NCBI GenBank assembly: GCA_001311565.1
Contig: BBBM01000006.1
Location: 1 to 64,000 of the forward strand
Source: Desulfothermus okinawensis JCM 13304
GTDB lineage: Bacteria > Desulfobacterota > Desulfovibrionia > Desulfovibrionales > Desulfothermaceae
Length of the DNA: 64,000 nucleotides
Reading direction: 5' to 3'
In this document: piece by piece, positions 9,922 through 21,180 of the stretch
Layout of the letters: each line of letters opens with the position of its first letter
Numbering within the stretch: the first letter of the stretch is position 1
Translations under genes and position numbers: made by a program
The notes under the pieces: generated by a model
Seen by the model: only the letters and a program-made list of their open reading frames with translations
Told to the model about the DNA's origin: nothing
Database searches by the model: none

Positions 9922-10548
9922 GGTCTTGCAACAGTGAATCAATAACAAATGTTATATATGGCTCATCTTTAAATTTATTTTTGATTTCTAAAAGTGTGGG
10001 TTCCATATCTGGAGTAACCACCAGTTCACTTAACGCATCTAAGGCAGTAGAAACTACATTTATATGGTTATCTTTTTTTGCAGTTTCAAGGATCCATTTT
10101 GGAACATCTTTGTGTTTTAAGGAACTCAAGATATTAAGTGCAAAATTCTTATATCTGGATCAGGATGGGTTAGAAGTTTTTCAATGTGTTTTTCCATCTG
10201 ATCTGGCATCTTTTGTAGGACTTCTATAACCCTGTTTCTTAAAGCTGCATCTTCTGATGATAAAAAGGGTATTAACTTTTCTGCAATTGGCTCACAATTT
10301 ATCTCCAGAAGTACATTTAAGATAACATCCTGTACGCTTTTATCTGTTTCCTTTTCTAATCTCTCACAAAGTGGCAAAATTGCCCTTTCACCATACTCAA
10401 GTAAGTCTCTGGCTGCCCATCTCCTTTTTATGGAATCATCATCCTGGAGTTGTTCAACCAGTGTATCAAAATTCCTCTCCTTCTTTCTTCTTTCTCTAGG
10501 TCCATCTTCTTTGGTTGGCTCTGTTTTTCTAGATTTTATAAGACCCAT
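9896..10548 (-). CDS. HEAT-repeat protein of the chemosensory operon
   Basis: The protein has about 217 aa. After a charged N-terminus come helical repeats such as RRWAARDLLEYGERAILPL and ALRNRVIEVLQKMPDQMEKH, typical HEAT/PBS-lyase repeats that act as protein scaffolds. One base is missing near 10148; adding it joins DIRILALNILSSLKHKDVPKW. The gene starts 15 bases after cheB. HEAT proteins beside cheB are known in deltaproteobacterial che clusters, but their task is not settled. The last seven residues are encoded by the flanking repeat, so the original C-terminus may have been replaced. Confidence 0.75.
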
Positions 10549-10562
10549 AATTAGCTCCTTTA

Positions 10563-11642
10563 TTAACTCCTCATATTAACTAACTTTGCCAGTTTATCAG
10601 CTATCTCATAAGAAGGGAGCACAAAATCTGCTCCATTCCTTTCTATAAGCTCCCTTGGCATTCCAAAAACAACTGCAGTCTCCTCAGACTCAGCAATGGT
10701 CTTGCCTCCCTGTCTATGCACCTCTGCCATGGTCTTTGCACCGTCATATCCCATGCCAGTTAAAAGCACTGCTATTATCTTATCAGCAGGGATTGTGTTT
10801 AGTGCAGATTCAACCATCTTATCCACTGAAGGATGCCATAAATATTTAGGGTCTTCGTCAACACTCTCAGCAATAACCCGCTTTAATCTTGTTTTTACCT
10901 CTACATCAGCATTTCCCTTTGCAATATAGATCTTCCCAGGCTCAAGGGGTATGGCTTTTTCTACATGGACCACTTCAAGTTCACATACCTTATTCAGACG
11001 TTTTGCAAATACCCTTGTAAAACTTTCAGGCATGTGTTGGGCTACAAGTATTGGCAGGGGGAAATCTCCAGGGAGGTTTGACAATATCTCTTCAAGGGTA
11101 GACGGCCCTCCTGTGGAACTTCCAATTAAAACAATGCCCTTAAACCCTGAAATGGTTCTAATTTTCTTTCTGGGCAATTTATCTGCATGTCTGACTCTTA
11201 TCTTTTCCCTTTTTAAGCGATTTCTCACTTTTAATATGGATTTTCTGGATACAACTGCCTTTATCTTTTTAATGAGCTCATCTTTGATCTGTTTTATGTT
11301 TAAAGAAACTGTTCCCCCTGGCTTTGGAATATAATCGACTGCCCCAAGTTCAAGGGCCTCAAATGTAACTAAAGCCCCTTTTTCTGTTAACGAAGACACC
11401 ATAATAACAGGTCTGGGAAACTCTGACATAATATGAGTTAAGCACGTGATGCCATCCATTACAGGCATGTTTATATCCAGGGTAACAACATCGGGATCTA
11501 TTTCCCTTATCTGCCTTAAGGCATCTTCTCCATCTCTGGCAGTATATACCTCAAACTCATGCTCCAGCATTTCTCTTAAATATTTTCTCATTAATGCAGA
11601 ATCGTCTACAACCAATACCTTAATTCTCTGTTTCATTGCCAA
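10563..11642 (-). CDS. cheB: CheB receptor methylesterase/glutamine deamidase
   Basis: This is an intact 359-aa protein. An N-terminal receiver domain (VLVVDDSALMRKYL, phospho-Asp in VVTLDINMPVMDG) is joined by a basic linker to the esterase domain with the Ser of GSSTGGPSTLEEI, the His of VAQHMPESF and the Asp of LLTGMGYDGAKTM. It removes methyl groups from MCPs when phosphorylated by CheA. It sits 16 bases after the triple-CheW gene. No internal homopolymer is long enough to disturb the frame, which fits the error pattern of the window. Confidence 0.95.
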   Translation of the reverse strand: MAMKQRIKVLVVDDSALMRKYLREMLEHEFEVYTARDGEDALRQIREIDPDVVTLDINMPVMDGITCLTHIMSEFPRPVIMVSSLTEKGALVTFEALELGAVDYIPKPGGTVSLNIKQIKDELIKKIKAVVSRKSILKVRNRLKREKIRVRHADKLPRKKIRTISGFKGIVLIGSSTGGPSTLEEILSNLPGDFPLPILVAQHMPESFTRVFAKRLNKVCELEVVHVEKAIPLEPGKIYIAKGNADVEVKTRLKRVIAESVDEDPKYLWHPSVDKMVESALNTIPADKIIAVLLTGMGYDGAKTMAEVHRQGGKTIAESEETAVVFGMPRELIERNGADFVLPSYEIADKLAKLVNMRS

Positions 11643-11657
11643 ATCTCCAGATTGTAA

Positions 11658-13247
11658 TTAGTTGTCCTCAGAAATAGAAGATATTTCTTCAAACTCTTCT
11701 TCTTTTAAGAGCTTTTCCACATTTATAATAAATATCATTCTTCCCTGTTCTTTTAAATTAATTACCCTATCTAAGACATCTGCCTGTTCCTTTGACATTT
11801 TTGGGACATTTTCCATTACTATTTTATCAACACTTAGAACTTCTGACACACTGTCCACAATAAAACCCATACTAACACCCCTGGTATTTAGCACAATAAT
11901 GCGCTGGGATTCCTTTTTTTGTTGTAGAAGGAAGACCAAGACGCTTTCTCATGTCCATAACAGGAAGTACTCTGCCCCTTAAATTAATCATTCCTTCTAT
12001 ATATTCTGGTGTCTTTGGTACTATATTTATCTCTTCTGGTACCAGAATTATCTCCTGTATATTTTCAATTAAAATACCATATTCTTCATCTTTTAGCCTA
12101 AAAACAACAAGTTGAATCTCATCCTCTTCCATGGTTTCTTGCTTTTGTTTATCCTCCATACTACTCTCCTTGTATTCCTGACTCATTGATATGGCAATTT
12201 CCATTGCAGGGTGCTTCATCATATCTTTTAAAGACAGAACACTTACAAGACGCTTTCCATTTTCCAGTCTACAAACTGCCCTGATATCCTTTTGATCTGA
12301 TGAATTTTGCAATAGATCAGGAAGTGGATCCCATTCATTTTCAGATACCTTGAAAATTTCACATACCCTATCCACCACAAGGCCTACTTCATATATATTT
12401 TCTTCATAAAAACAGGTGGCAACCAGTATTCTGCTCTGTTCAGGGTCGTGATTGGATTTAAGTCCCAACATCTTATTGAGATTCACAATGGCTAAGGTTT
12501 CGCCTCTATAATTTATTATCCCCATAAAACACTCATCTGTATCTGGGACATGGTAAATTTCATCAGGATAACGAACAATTTCTTTTATTTCAGACACCTC
12601 CAGGGCAAATTCCTGAATATCTAAATTAAAACTCACAACCTGATGGATATTTTCATCTTCATCTTCTCTATTTTGTTTTTTGCTATATAATTCCCCAGAG
12701 ACAAGATCAGCTCCAGAAGATTGTATGTTCTCATGTTCAGAATAAAATTCCCTTTTCACTATTTTTTTTCCCATCCAGAACCTGTATTAATATGGACTTA
12801 TTTTTGGGATGTCTTATAACACCTATTAAAAAATCGGCCTGGAGCTCCTGTTTATTCTTTTCTTGCTCTATATCATCTTCTTCCACCTGGATAACCCTGT
12901 CAATTTTATCCACTAAAAAAACTAATTGGTTGTCCTATATCTATAATAACCACTCTGGAGTTCTCAGTTATCTGTCTTTTTTCTAATCCCAATATTGTCC
13001 TGAGATCCAACACAGGCAAAATAGTTCCCCTTAGATTTGCAAGCCCTATTAGAGAAGGCGGAGTTAATGGTACCCTCACTGTTTCTGGCACCCAGATTAT
13101 CTCCTGAACCACATTCATATCAAAGGCAAAGCACTCTTCTCCAATATAAAAAGTAACAAATTGTCTGTTTTTCCCCTCTTCTTCACTGAGGTCTTTTTTA
13201 TCATCAGCAGGATTTGTATCTAATTTTCTGTCTTCATTTATATCCAT
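11658..13247 (-). CDS. Triple CheW-domain coupling protein
   Basis: Joining three frames gives one protein of about 530 aa with three CheW-like domains: domain 1 (about 13130-12780, ANLRGTILPVLDLRTILGL), domain 2 (about 12640-12200, IINYRGETLAIVNLNKMLGL) and domain 3 (about 12120-11690, MINLRGRVLPVMDMRKRLGL). The breaks lie at a T7 near 12914, a T8 near 12765 and an A7 near 11916. CheW domains bridge CheA and receptors; three in one chain could cross-link several receptor or kinase partners. The start at 13247 follows GGAGGG. If the shifts were real, three separate CheW-like fragments would result, two without good starts. Confidence 0.82.
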
Positions 13248-13268
13248 AATTATCCCTCCTGCTGACAA

Positions 13269-15184
13269 TTAAATGGCCATATTTTGTAACTCATCAGCTA
13301 TAGAAGCAATTTCTTCTGTAGCTGCGGCCAATTCCTCCATGCCCTGAGCCTGTTCTTTGGCAGAGTTAGCCCCCTGTTCTGTAGCAGATGCAGCCTGTTC
13401 TGCGGCAGCTGAAATTTCTTCAGCGGCCTTTCTTGCTTCAGGCAGCATCCTCATAATTTCCTTAGAGGAGTTTAATATTTCACCTACTCCTTTAACTATA
13501 TCGTCCATTTGTTTTATGGTGGTATTTACTGCCTTGATTGTTGTATCGGATTTTTTTACTTCCTCCATTCCTGAACTCACAATATCTGCAAGTTCTCTGT
13601 TCATTGTAATTATCTCTTCTTGAATATCCTTTATAATATCTTTTATATGGTCTGCATTTTCAGCTGCATCGTTTGCAAGGTTTTGAATATCGCCTGATAC
13701 CACGGCAAACCCCTTGCCAAATTCTCCAGCCCTTGCAGCCTCTATTGCTCCATTCACCGATAACATAGAGGTCTGCACTGCTACTGTGGCAATGGTGTCC
13801 ACAATTTTATCCATGTTGCGAAGATTTTTTTTCAAGTTGTCTCAAGATCTCCGCATTCTCCAGAGATTTTTTTCAGATTGTCCTCTATACCAGCAACCAT
13901 TCTCTTTACCTTTTCCACATTATCTTTGAGCCCTTGTCCAAGTGTGGTTATCTTTTCTGCTATTGCCTCAGACATCTCCATTATTTTTTGATTTGTTCCT
14001 TCCACTTCCTTTATTGAACTTGCCAGCTCTTCTGTGGCCTCTGCCTGTTGATGGGCGCCTTTTGAAATCTGATCTATTGCAGTCATAATTTGTTGGGCAG
14101 CCCTGTTACTTTCCTCAATGGTGGCAGAGAGTTCTTCTGCTGCTGCTGCAACTTCTTCTGCATCTTTTGTAATGTCTGTGCTGTTTTTTTAACTCTTCTG
14201 AGAGTTCTTCCAGCTTTTGCGTGGCCTCTTCTGTCTGTTCCATTGCAACCTTCTGCTCCTCCAGACTGGCAAGGGCCTCTTCACAAGCAGATGCCTGCTC
14301 TTCTGCCGCTGCTGCAACAGCCTCTGCCTGACTCAGGGCCTTATCTGAAATATTTGCAAGTTCATCTCCAAGATTAGCTATTTCCATAATCTCACTACAT
14401 GAGTTCTCAATCTCTTGTTTTATCTTTAAAAGCTCATTGGTTATATCTTCTGCCTGTTTTAACTCTGAATTTATCTCCTCTGCTGAACCTTTAATCCCTT
14501 TTACTAGGTTATTTATCTCTTCCTGAACCTGTTTCACCCATTTGGCTATATTACCTGCACTTTTTTTCTGTTTTCTCAGCCAGTGATCTAACAGCATCTG
14601 CAACAACAGCAAATCCCTTTCCATGTTTTCCAGCCCTTGCTGCTTCTATTGCTGCATTTAAGGCAAGAAGGTTGGTCTTATCAGCTATTTTTATTACTGC
14701 CTTGACTGTTTCATTGATCTTATCTGCCTGCTCTTCCAGGGTGGCCATTTTTTTCCACAGCCCTGCCCTGCCTTTTAGCTGATTCCCTTATCCCTTCTGC
14801 CAGTCCTTCTATCTGTATCTTTGTCTCTTCAAGAACTTTCTGGAGCTCAATCCCTATTGAATTTGCCTTTTCACCATGTTCCTTTTGAAGTCCAACAGCC
14901 TTATTGACTTCACTAAAACCTCCCAGAAGCTCCTGGGATGCTCCGCTGGCCTGTTCGGCTCCACTGGCAATTTGATCCATGGCTTTGGTTAGTTGTTCAA
15001 TGGCACTTGATGACTCAGTTACTGCACTGGCAAGTTGTGCTGTAGCAGCGGCAATCCTTTCTGCAAGTTGCTGTTGCTTTGCCAGGGTGCGTGCCCTTTT
15101 TCTTTTTGCCTCAATCTCCTTTTTGGGTAGTGGACTGGGCACATCCTTAATACCATTTGAGCTCCCTCTTTTCTTTAACGGCAT
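13269..15184 (-). CDS. Soluble chemoreceptor with two signalling tips
   Basis: The protein has about 638 aa and no transmembrane segment. Heptad-rich, Ala/Glu/Gln-rich coiled coil runs throughout. Two separate MCP tips are present: [20 protein letters not shown] (about 14670) and [20 protein letters not shown] (about 13770), each followed by the usual AVV segment. The start at 15184 has a perfect AAGGAGG. Five frame breaks were rejoined, the one near 13860 needing an added base plus a shortened A8. Adjacent methylation-like segments (AAAEEQA, ATEELAS) suggest CheR/CheB targets. A single-tip receptor is normal; two tips in one chain are unusual. Confidence 0.8.
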
Positions 15185-15359
15185 AACAACCTCCTTGGTT
15201 TGGATAATTCCCAATTGATGTATAGGTAAAATTATTGTATAACACTATAATAATGTTAAATATAATGTCAACAGAAATGGTTTTTTAGGAGGAGCAAAAA
15301 GGATTTACACAGTTTTATGATCCATACCCTACTTGAAAAATATATAGATGGGCTTGGTT

Positions 15360-15395
15360 AATATTAATGGGCCCGTGGATGGGCCCATTAATATT
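15360..15395. terminator. Perfect 15-bp hairpin between two MCP genes
   Basis: AATATTAATGGGCCC and its exact complement enclose the loop GTGGAT, directly after the stop of the Cache MCP gene (15397). It is followed by T5 on the plus strand only, so it may end transcription in that direction or stabilise the mRNA end of the minus-strand gene. Confidence 0.65.
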
Positions 15396-15396
15396 T

Positions 15397-17650
15397 TTAG
15401 CTGTTTTCAGATTTGATCTTTTCTATTAGTTGTCTTAGCTCTTCTGCCTGCTGTGCCATTTCACTTATTGCTATGGCAGATTGATCCATGCCCTCTGAAG
15501 TGGCATCGGCGAGATTTTTAATTGTCTCAATACTCCTTGTTATTTCTTCACTTGCAGCAGATTGCTCTTCAGCAGCAGTGGCAATGCTGCGAACCTGATC
15601 TGCACTACCTTGTGCTAGCTCCACAATCTCTTTTAATACCTCTCCAGATTGCTGTACCTTTTCTGTTGCAATTTTAACTGCCTCCAGGGCCTGCTGGAAA
15701 TTTTTGTTGCTGTTCTCAGTTGAGATCCTAATGTGGTTTATGTTTTCCTCTACCTCTTTTGTGGCAGCCATCGTGTTTTCAGCAAGTTTTCTTACCTCAT
15801 CAGCAACTACAGCAAACCCTCTTCCAGCCTCCCCTGCCCTTGCTGCTTCTATTGCAGCATTTAATGCAAGGAGGTTGGTCTGGTCTGCAATGTCGTTAAT
15901 TACATTTATGATTCTGCCAATTGCTTGGGCCTGATTTAAGAGCTCTTCCATATTTTTGTTAAGTTCTATACTAATCTCCTGCACCTTATTTATTTGATCC
16001 ACACTTTCCTGGACCACTGCAAAGCCTTCCTCTGCCTTGACCTTAGTGGCGTCTGAGTTTTCTGATGCCTGGGATGCATTTTTTTGCAACTTCAAGTACT
16101 GTGGCATTCATCTGTTCCATTGCTGTTGCAGCTTCTGTGATCCTTTCCTTTTGTTCTGACATGTGCTGTGATACTTCCTGTGCCTGAGCTGATAATTCTT
16201 CACTTGCAGTGGTTAGGTGTTCTACCACCTCTTCCATTATGCTTGCTGCCTGTAACATACCATTTTGCTTGGCCATTTCAGCCTCTCTTCTGGCCTTTTC
16301 TGCCTCAGACAATGCAACTTTTGCATTTTTTTTCCGCCTCCAGGGCACCTTTTTTTCTCTGATTCTGCTTCACCTATCTTTTTCTTTAACTCAGTGACCA
16401 TTGTCTCCATTGCTTGCTGAAGGATAAAAAACTCACCCTGCAATGTTTTTCCCAATCTAAAGTCAAAGGACCCCTTTGTTATTTTTTTCTGCAAAATCAA
16501 CTAAAGATAGGAGTGGATTCTTTATTGCCTTGTTAAAATAGATAAGTAGAAGGATTGAGATAATAAGTATTAGTACTACTCCAGCAATGGACCCCTTTAA
16601 AGTAGCGCTCTTTTCTGCCCCTTTAATGTGGGCTATCTGGGCTTGAGCAAGTTTTTGTATATCATCCATATATACGCCCATTCCAACAATCCAGCCCCAT
16701 GGCTTAAAGAGCTTTACATAAGATGTCTTTAACACATCTCCTGGCTCTCCTTTTTTTTGACCAGTAGTAGTCTACGAAACCAGCCCCTTTTTGTTTACAT
16801 ACCTCTATCATTTCCTGGATTAGCATCTTACCCCGTTTGTCCTTTAGGTCTCCAACGTATTTATTTACCAATTTGGGATTTGGGTGGGCCAACATATATC
16901 CCTTTAAGTCATTTATCCAGAAATAGTTTCCGTCAGGAAGGCGAATTGAAGCTATTTGCTTTAGTGCTTGGGCTTGCATCTGTTTAGTTATATCCTCTAC
17001 CCATTCCCCTGTTCCAATTATCCAGTTTAACTCTGGAATGAGCATAACATAAGATACCTTTAATTTTGCCTCCTGTTCCCCTGGTTTTGACCAGTAGTAA
17101 CTGACCATTCCTTCACCTTTTTCTTTACATACACGTACCATGTCGTTAAAGAGATAATTCCCCTTTTTGTCTTTAAAATTAGATAGGTCCTTTCCATCTA
17201 GGGCTGGTTTTATTGGGTGCATGACCATGTAGGGGTGCATGTCATTTATCCAGATATAATTCTTTCCATGGTATCTGAAATTTTTTTACCAATTCCTTTA
17301 CCTTTTCTTCAATAACAGCCCTTGGCTGTCCCTGATTTTTCTTTAAAATATAAGTTATCTGGTTTCTTACACCCTCCAAAATTAGCTTTAACTCCGCTGC
17401 CTTGGCCTTTTTGAGGCTTTCTATGTCTTGAGATTTTCTGTAATAGGTATCAATCACTGAATAGGCCACGTCTACCAAATTTTTTTAGGGATGACAACTT
17501 GTGTTGCTTTATGCTTTCTTTTGAACACTTGCTTATGGAAGTGGATACGTTGTTTAGTTCTAGATAGAAAATGGTCAAAAACATTATTCCCTGGATAATT
17601 AAAAGGGAAATAACAATCACCAAAGCCTTTTTAATTATGGAATTTTTCAT
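15397..17650 (-). CDS. Membrane chemoreceptor with a double Cache sensor
   Basis: The protein has about 750 aa. An N-terminal helix ([20 protein letters not shown]) anchors a periplasmic region with two similar Cache modules, seen as the repeated [18 protein letters not shown] / [16 protein letters not shown] and WIIGTGEW / [12 protein letters not shown] segments. A second helix ([18 protein letters not shown], about 16590-16540) leads to the cytoplasmic coiled coil with tip [20 protein letters not shown]. Cache domains bind small molecules, often carboxylates or amino acids. The start at 17650 follows GGAGGAAAGG. Several A/T-run shifts (near 17486, 17284, 16752, 16485, 16330 and 16081) were rejoined. 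Confidence 0.88.
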
Positions 17651-17804
17651 AGCCCTTTCCTCCATCTCAGTAGTTTTTATTTTTTTTATATCAAACGCTG
17701 TTCTTTTATCAATAGAGTTGCTTGATGTATCTCAAAAATATTTGCACCTCAAAATTTGAGGATTATAGCTAGTTATACAACTAAATGGATGGTATTGGTA
17801 CCCA

Positions 17805-19041
17805 TTAGCCTTTATTGGAATAGTCGTTTCCATACCTTGTATATAGGGATAGTTCATCATCTGTTAATTGATAATTTGCTGGAGATTTAATAATGTTATC
17901 TAAAGTATTTTTTTATATCTGTAAAAAAATCCCTCTTCTCCAAAAAGGTGGCTCAGATATATGTCAGGATCTGTGTTTATAATTTCTTTAAAATATGGTC
18001 CTGTTATTATTTTATCATTTGGATCCAATGACAAATCCATTTCTTTTAGATCTTTATAATGATCCGAGATTACATCTTTGATATCTGAAATAAGTCTTTT
18101 TGAAAAGAGATTTTGCCTTGTGTATATCCAGTCAATATATTTGTTAAATTCATCTATTATGTTTACAATGTATTTTAATATATCTCCATTTAATTTATTT
18201 TCTTTTATATGGATGAAATCATTAGTTGAATCCAATAAATTTAAAGTCAATTTCCCGTTTTTTTTCATTTACTTCATTTGACCAGGTGGTTTTTTTTCTT
18301 GGAATTAAAATAATATTCTCCCCTATGAGATGCTTCGTATGTCTTATCCAATTCCAATGTCTTCACCAAATTGTTTTCTATATCCTGTAATTGAAAGTAG
18401 TGTTCGTATCCTGTATTATTATTTGTTATTTTTAGATAAATATAGTCAATAAGTGAATTTGGATCACTTGGATTTAGAGACCTCTTTTTTTGTGGTATAA
18501 ATATCAGCTGTAAGACCTAGGTCCAGGCTGTTTATGACATAGGCCAATGTATCTAAAAGCCCTTTATTAGTGGATATATCAGAGTTAGATACAGAAAAAT
18601 CAATACTTATAACTTCATTGTCAATGTTTATATTAAATTTATATGTGCCATCTTCTAATATCTTATGTTCTTCAGGCCTGAGTTTTTTTACTCTCTATCA
18701 CCTCTGATGAGGCTAATCTATTTATCTTAATATAATCTATATTGTTTGTAACCTTGTCATTTAATTGGGCGTCTAATTTGGATGGGTCTGAGACCTCGAC
18801 TAAATAAATTGAGGAATTAAGCTTAAAGAATTCATATTTTTCCAGGAGTTTTTTTAAATTCTTTGGTCTTTTCCATGAGGTGAGTCAGTGCATTTTTGTT
18901 TGCCCCTGTTTTATGGATAGTAGAGTATATTTTCCTTGATAGGTTCTTTTTATAGGTGTATGAACTGGTGGGGGTGGAATTAGTGAGCTCTGCCTTTACA
19001 ATATAGTCATCTATTATTGTGTTGGTAATATTTCTGACCAT
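17805..19041 (-). CDS. FliD-like (flagellar cap-type) orphan, tentative
   Basis: Rejoining about six frames gives a protein of about 410 aa ending DELSLYTRYGNDYSNKG. The middle has IKINRLASSEVIESKKL, then DGTYKFNINIDNEVISIDF and LLDTLAYVINSLDLGLTADI, in the order seen in hook-associated FliD-like proteins (V-x-QLA, G-x-x-x-F-x-I, NAIN, A-x-I, TG). No other flagellar gene is in the window. No signal peptide or membrane helix is seen. The similarity is from memory and weak; it could also be a conserved hypothetical in chemotactic anaerobes. It is transcribed away from alr. Confidence 0.45.
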
Positions 19042-19152
19042 ATGGCTTTTTTTATTTTAAACTATTTTTTTTATAAGCCAAATATTATAATACTTGCATG
19101 AAGGTTTCAAGGGGTTAGTTTGGTTTTTGATATTTGTATAACTGGAGGCTAT

Positions 19153-20296
19153 ATGGACCCATTAGTAGTTGCACAGGTAGATTTAAGGGCCATTGCCCAT
19201 AATTTAAAACAGGTGAGGAACCTTATTCCCAAGACTACAAAAATAATGGCAGTTGTAAAGGCAAATGGCTATGGTCATGGGGCGTATGAAGTGGCTAAGG
19301 TAGCCCTTTTAGAGGGTGCATCTTCTCTTGCGGTTGCGAGGTTAGATGAGGCAATTGACCTCAGGGAAAAAGGTATTTGTGAAGATATCTTGGTATTTGG
19401 ATATATTCCAATATATGATATAGAGCTTGCCCTTAAATATAATTTAATTGCCACTATATTTGATAAAAAACAGGCAGATGAGTACAGATTAAGGTGCAGG
19501 GATTTGGGGTCTAGACTGAAGGTACACATAAAAGTAGATACTGGTATGGGGAGGGTTGGATTTGTGTTATCTGACAAAAATCATAAAAAACAGGCGATTT
19601 CAGATGTAAGAGAAGTTGTTGTTGCAGATGAATTTTCAGTTGAAGGTATATATACACACTTTGCGTGTGCAGATGAAGAGGACTTAAGTTTTTCAAAAAT
19701 TCAACTTGAGCTATTTAATGAATTAATGGAAGAAGTAAAAAAAAATGGATATAGGGGAAATTAAATTCCATGCAGCAAATAGTGCGGCAGTTATGCAACT
19801 TAAAGATGCCCACCTGGATATTGTCCGTCCAGGGATTATGCTCTATGGGCTCTATCCTTCTGATTATTTAAAAAAAAGCTCAAGTATTAAACTCATGCCA
19901 GCAATGACCTTAAAGGCCAGGATTACCCAGATAAAGGAGGTCTCAGAAGGGTTTAGGGTAAGCTATGGCTCTACCCATGTAACAAAGGGGAAATCTAGAT
20001 TGGCTACTATCCCTGTTGGATATGCAGATGGATACCCCAGGATTTTGTCAAATAAGGGATCAGTACTTATAAGTGGAAAATTGGCAAAAATAGTTGGAAG
20101 GGTGTGTATGGACCAGTTTGTTGTTGATGTGACCCATATAAACGTATCAAGGGGAGATGATGTAATCATCTTTGGTAGAGAAGGATCCTATGAACTCAGT
20201 GCAGATAAAGTAGCCAGGTGGGCAAACACCATAAATTATGAGATTGTCTCTCAAATAACCTCCAGGGTAAAAAGGGTATATGTGAAAGAGAGATAA
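19153..20296 (+). CDS. alr: Alanine racemase
   Basis: This PLP enzyme converts L- to D-alanine for peptidoglycan. The PLP lysine is in AVVKANGYGHGAYEVAK near the N-terminus; DIVRPGIMLYGLYP and AGYADGYPR in the second half, and the catalytic-type Tyr region VSYGSTHV, complete the signature. Length is about 380 aa, as usual. An A9 run at 19737-19745 splits the frame; eight A would fuse EEVKKM to DIGEIKFHAANSAAV. The start at 19153 is preceded by GGAGG; upstream in-frame codons are less likely. Since the enzyme is normally essential, the break argues for a sequence error. Confidence 0.93.
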
Positions 20297-20307
20297 AGAC
20301 CATTTTT

Positions 20308-20778
20308 TTATTTTACCTGGGAAAGAAAGTCTTTGGGAGTTAGGACATTACCAGAAAATATATGTTCAAAGTGGCGTTTGTCCCAGGTAATTATTGTGGA
20401 AATAAAAGAGAGATGTTTTTTTTGCAACTGCAATCATAAGTGCATCTCCTAATGATGTCCTTTTTTTTAAGTATCTTTAAAATTTCTCTAATTTTTATAG
20501 CTGGAAATCTGGCATCGATCTCTGGATCAGGCAAAACAGATACCTGATATCTCTCCTTAAAATAAAACCATAGCTCGTTTAATTGCCTCTCATTTAAATT
20601 AAATGACAGTATTCCACAGATCTCTAACAGGTTGATAATGGTGGTAAATCCCCTTTTCTTTTTTTGCTATATATGTAAGAAATGTTCTATTTATTTCATA
20701 ATGGATATCCCTTTTATAACGAAGATCTATGACAAATATATTGGTATCAATTAATACTAAGTCCTCTTTCGAACCCAT
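20308..20778 (-). CDS. PIN-domain (VapC-like) toxin
   Basis: The protein has about 156 aa after repair. It starts MGSKEDLVLIDTNIF, with the first PIN Asp in LIDTN; Glu occurs in the mid region (INLLEIC) and the later acidic residues in TSLGDALMIAVAKK and STIITWDKRHFEH. PIN proteins are Mg-dependent RNases. The start overlaps the end of the antitoxin gene by 22 bases, as usual for coupled pairs. A/T-run shifts near 20656-20661, 20460-20468 and 20417-20423 break the frame. It is convergent with alr. Confidence 0.8.
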
Positions 20779-21028
20779 CTTGTAGCTTCCTCCCATCCTG
20801 AGAAATAAGGCTCTGTCTTATCTAAAGCCTTTTCAATATCCCTCCACGCATCTTTAAATGGCCTGAGTGATTTAACTGTGCCTCTTCCTTCTCTGATATA
20901 GGGATTATAGCTGCAACAGGCCTGCCGCGATATGTTATGGTTAATTTTTCACCTGCTCTGATTCTTTTTATAATTTCCCCTGTCCTTTGTTTCAGTTCTT
21001 TTGCTGTAACGATATTTATAAAAACCAC
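20757..21028 (-). CDS. Phd/YefM-family antitoxin
   Basis: The protein has about 90 aa. NIVTAKELKQRTGEIIKRIR and LTITYRGRPVAAIIPI form the classic Phd/YefM DNA-binding fold; the tail (FKDAWRDIEKALDK...EEATRWVRKR) should wrap the PIN toxin. One base seems to be missing near 20872, since the given frame ends early at 20822 while the repaired one reaches 20757 and overlaps the toxin start. The start is uncertain: GTG at 21028 is used here and lies close to the GGGGG ribosome-site-like run. A doubled palindrome lies just upstream. Confidence 0.8.
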
Positions 21029-21036
21029 CCCCTTTT

Positions 21037-21069
21037 AAAGTAATTACTTTTACAAAAAGTAATTACTTT
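21037..21069. promoter_or_regulatory. Two palindromic operators upstream of the antitoxin
   Basis: The palindrome AAAGTAATTACTTT occurs twice (21037-21050 and 21056-21069), centres 19 bases apart, just upstream of the antitoxin start. Phd/YefM antitoxins bind paired short palindromes in their own promoter, so these are probably the autoregulatory operators. Confidence 0.75.
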
Positions 21070-21180
21070 AGCTTAAAATGTCAATGTTGGATTAACTGTC
21101 TGAAATGGGATATTCTAGTTGGTAGTAACTTACATGTTGCTTTACCTTCACTTTTTTTAATAAAGAAGAACAAATTTGTC

